From Aliidiomarina soli (GTDB taxonomy: Bacteria; Pseudomonadota; Gammaproteobacteria; Enterobacterales; Alteromonadaceae), in NCBI RefSeq assembly GCF_003986975.1, contig NZ_PIPO01000005.1:62001-126000 (forward strand): 64,000 nucleotides of DNA, written 5' to 3'. Of this stretch, positions 63,413 to 64,000 are shown piece after piece. The stretch's first letter is position 1, and every line of letters starts with the position of its first letter. The notes beneath the pieces are model-generated. The model did not search any database. It had not been told where the DNA came from and saw only the letters and a program-made list of their open reading frames with translations. The position numbers were made by a program, and so were the translations under genes.

Positions 63413-63952
63413 ATGGCGTTGCAGGCAACCCCTTATAAAGTCAGTCTGGATATTTCAGATATGGATCGCGGCGTCTACGAGACGGTTAAAGTGACCGTCG
63501 CACGCCATCCGTCAGAGACTGAACTGAGGCTGGTTGCGCGGATTATTGCGTACGCCATTTTTTATCACGAGCACCTGGCTTTCGGCCGAGGCCTGTCGGA
63601 CACCGACGAGGCGGCGTTATGGCAGCTAAGCCTGGACGGCCAGATTGAACACTGGATCGATGTCGGTCAGCCTGATGCCGACCGCATCACCAAGTCGAGC
63701 CGTCGCGCGCCACAGATGTCAGTGCTTGCTTATGGTAATACCCGTATCTGGGCTGAAAAACTGCTACCTAAAGTGAATGACCTCAAGCAGGTCCGTATTC
63801 TCGCACTCCCGGAGCCTGAGCACGCTGAACTCGCCTCGCAGATTGGCAGAAATATCCACTGGGGCGTGATGGTCACTGACGGGGTACTCTATGTCAGCGA
63901 TGGTGACAGCCAGGTTGAACTTACACTGCAGGAGCTGAAAGCCGCGCAGTAG
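63413..63952 (+). CDS. yaeQ: YaeQ family protein
   Basis: 179 aa (E. coli YaeQ 181). Starts MALQATPYKVSLDISDMDRGVYETVKVTVARHPSETELRLVARIIAYA and has the PD-(D/E)xK-like core features of the family: AFGRGLSDTDEAALWQLSLDGQIEHWIDVGQPD, KSSRRAPQMSVLAYG. Cellular function is not established. SD is poor (AGAGAG). Confidence 0.95.
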   Translation: MALQATPYKVSLDISDMDRGVYETVKVTVARHPSETELRLVARIIAYAIFYHEHLAFGRGLSDTDEAALWQLSLDGQIEHWIDVGQPDADRITKSSRRAPQMSVLAYGNTRIWAEKLLPKVNDLKQVRILALPEPEHAELASQIGRNIHWGVMVTDGVLYVSDGDSQVELTLQELKAAQ

Positions 63953-63971
63953 TCTAGCTTACCGGGTTAAT

Positions 63972-63987
63972 CGCCGCGATCGCGGCG
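63972..63987. repeat. 16-bp perfect GC palindrome after yaeQ
   Basis: CGCCGCGATCGCGGCG stands 20 bp after the yaeQ stop. No T-run follows, so it is not a classic terminator. Its meaning is unclear; the sequence after it reaches the window end without a recognisable gene. Confidence 0.5.
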
Positions 63988-64000
63988 TGCGTAGCCGCTA

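Overview
The window is one contiguous stretch of a gammaproteobacterial chromosome. Single-copy proteins (MetK, transketolase, Epd, Pgk, QueA, Tgt, S21, DnaG, RpoD, YbiT) read as close relatives of Enterobacteria/Alteromonadales proteins. Moderate GC, many TonB-dependent receptors, the rpsU-dnaG-rpoD order and a small sugar-phosphate operon suggest a marine Alteromonadales, most likely Idiomarinaceae. This placement is an inference; no database was searched.

Layout. 1-8.2 kb: rsmE (cut by the window edge) and metK on the minus strand, divergent from tkt-epd-pgk-fba and a DUF481 outer-membrane protein; a perfect Met box lies upstream of metK. 8.3-15.5 kb: a stand-alone cyclic-nucleotide-binding protein, queA converging on and overlapping tgt, an unrecognised 104-aa protein, a membrane Ser/Thr kinase and a divergent PilZ protein. 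15.7-19.9 kb: the macromolecular-synthesis operon rpsU-dnaG-rpoD with a terminator after rpsU. 20-27.3 kb: a TonB-dependent receptor, an XRE regulator with two small membrane proteins and twin operator dyads, a secreted ExeM/NucH-type nuclease with a candidate Pho box, and a small membrane protein.

27.5-39.2 kb is the accessory region, starting at a tRNA-Ile(CAU) gene. It holds a toxin-antitoxin pair with a truncated toxin, a HipA-tail/peptidase-tail chimera, a hydrolase remnant, a LysR regulator between two pirins, a YdjM-type membrane protein, an intact metallopeptidase, and two divergent complete hipBA operons, each with its own set of operator dyads. A block of about 0.6 kb occurs twice (28.1-28.9 and 33.9-34.5 kb) and has decayed in opposite ways in the two places.

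39.2-48.8 kb: START and SRPBCC proteins, the ABC-F ATPase YbiT, an esterase, a TonB receptor divergent from a periplasmic 5'-nucleotidase with two back-to-back candidate Pho boxes between them, and a cation/calcium exchanger. 48.9-56.6 kb: a Cu/Ag-type RND efflux operon (Cys/His-rich periplasmic protein, outer-membrane channel, adaptor with metal-binding and DUF3347 modules, long CusA-type pump, CusF-like chaperone). 56.9-63.4 kb: a TonB receptor, a PepSY membrane protein, a PepSY/2Fe-2S/flavin reductase fusion and an N-terminal-cysteine amide hydrolase, a candidate reductive uptake system. yaeQ closes the window.

The candidates I consider most worth following are the PepSY-reductase uptake locus, the phosphate-scavenging group marked by candidate Pho boxes (secreted nuclease, 5'-nucleotidase, TonB receptor), and the two Hip modules with separate but similarly built operators beside a decayed duplicate of a toxin-antitoxin/peptidase locus.
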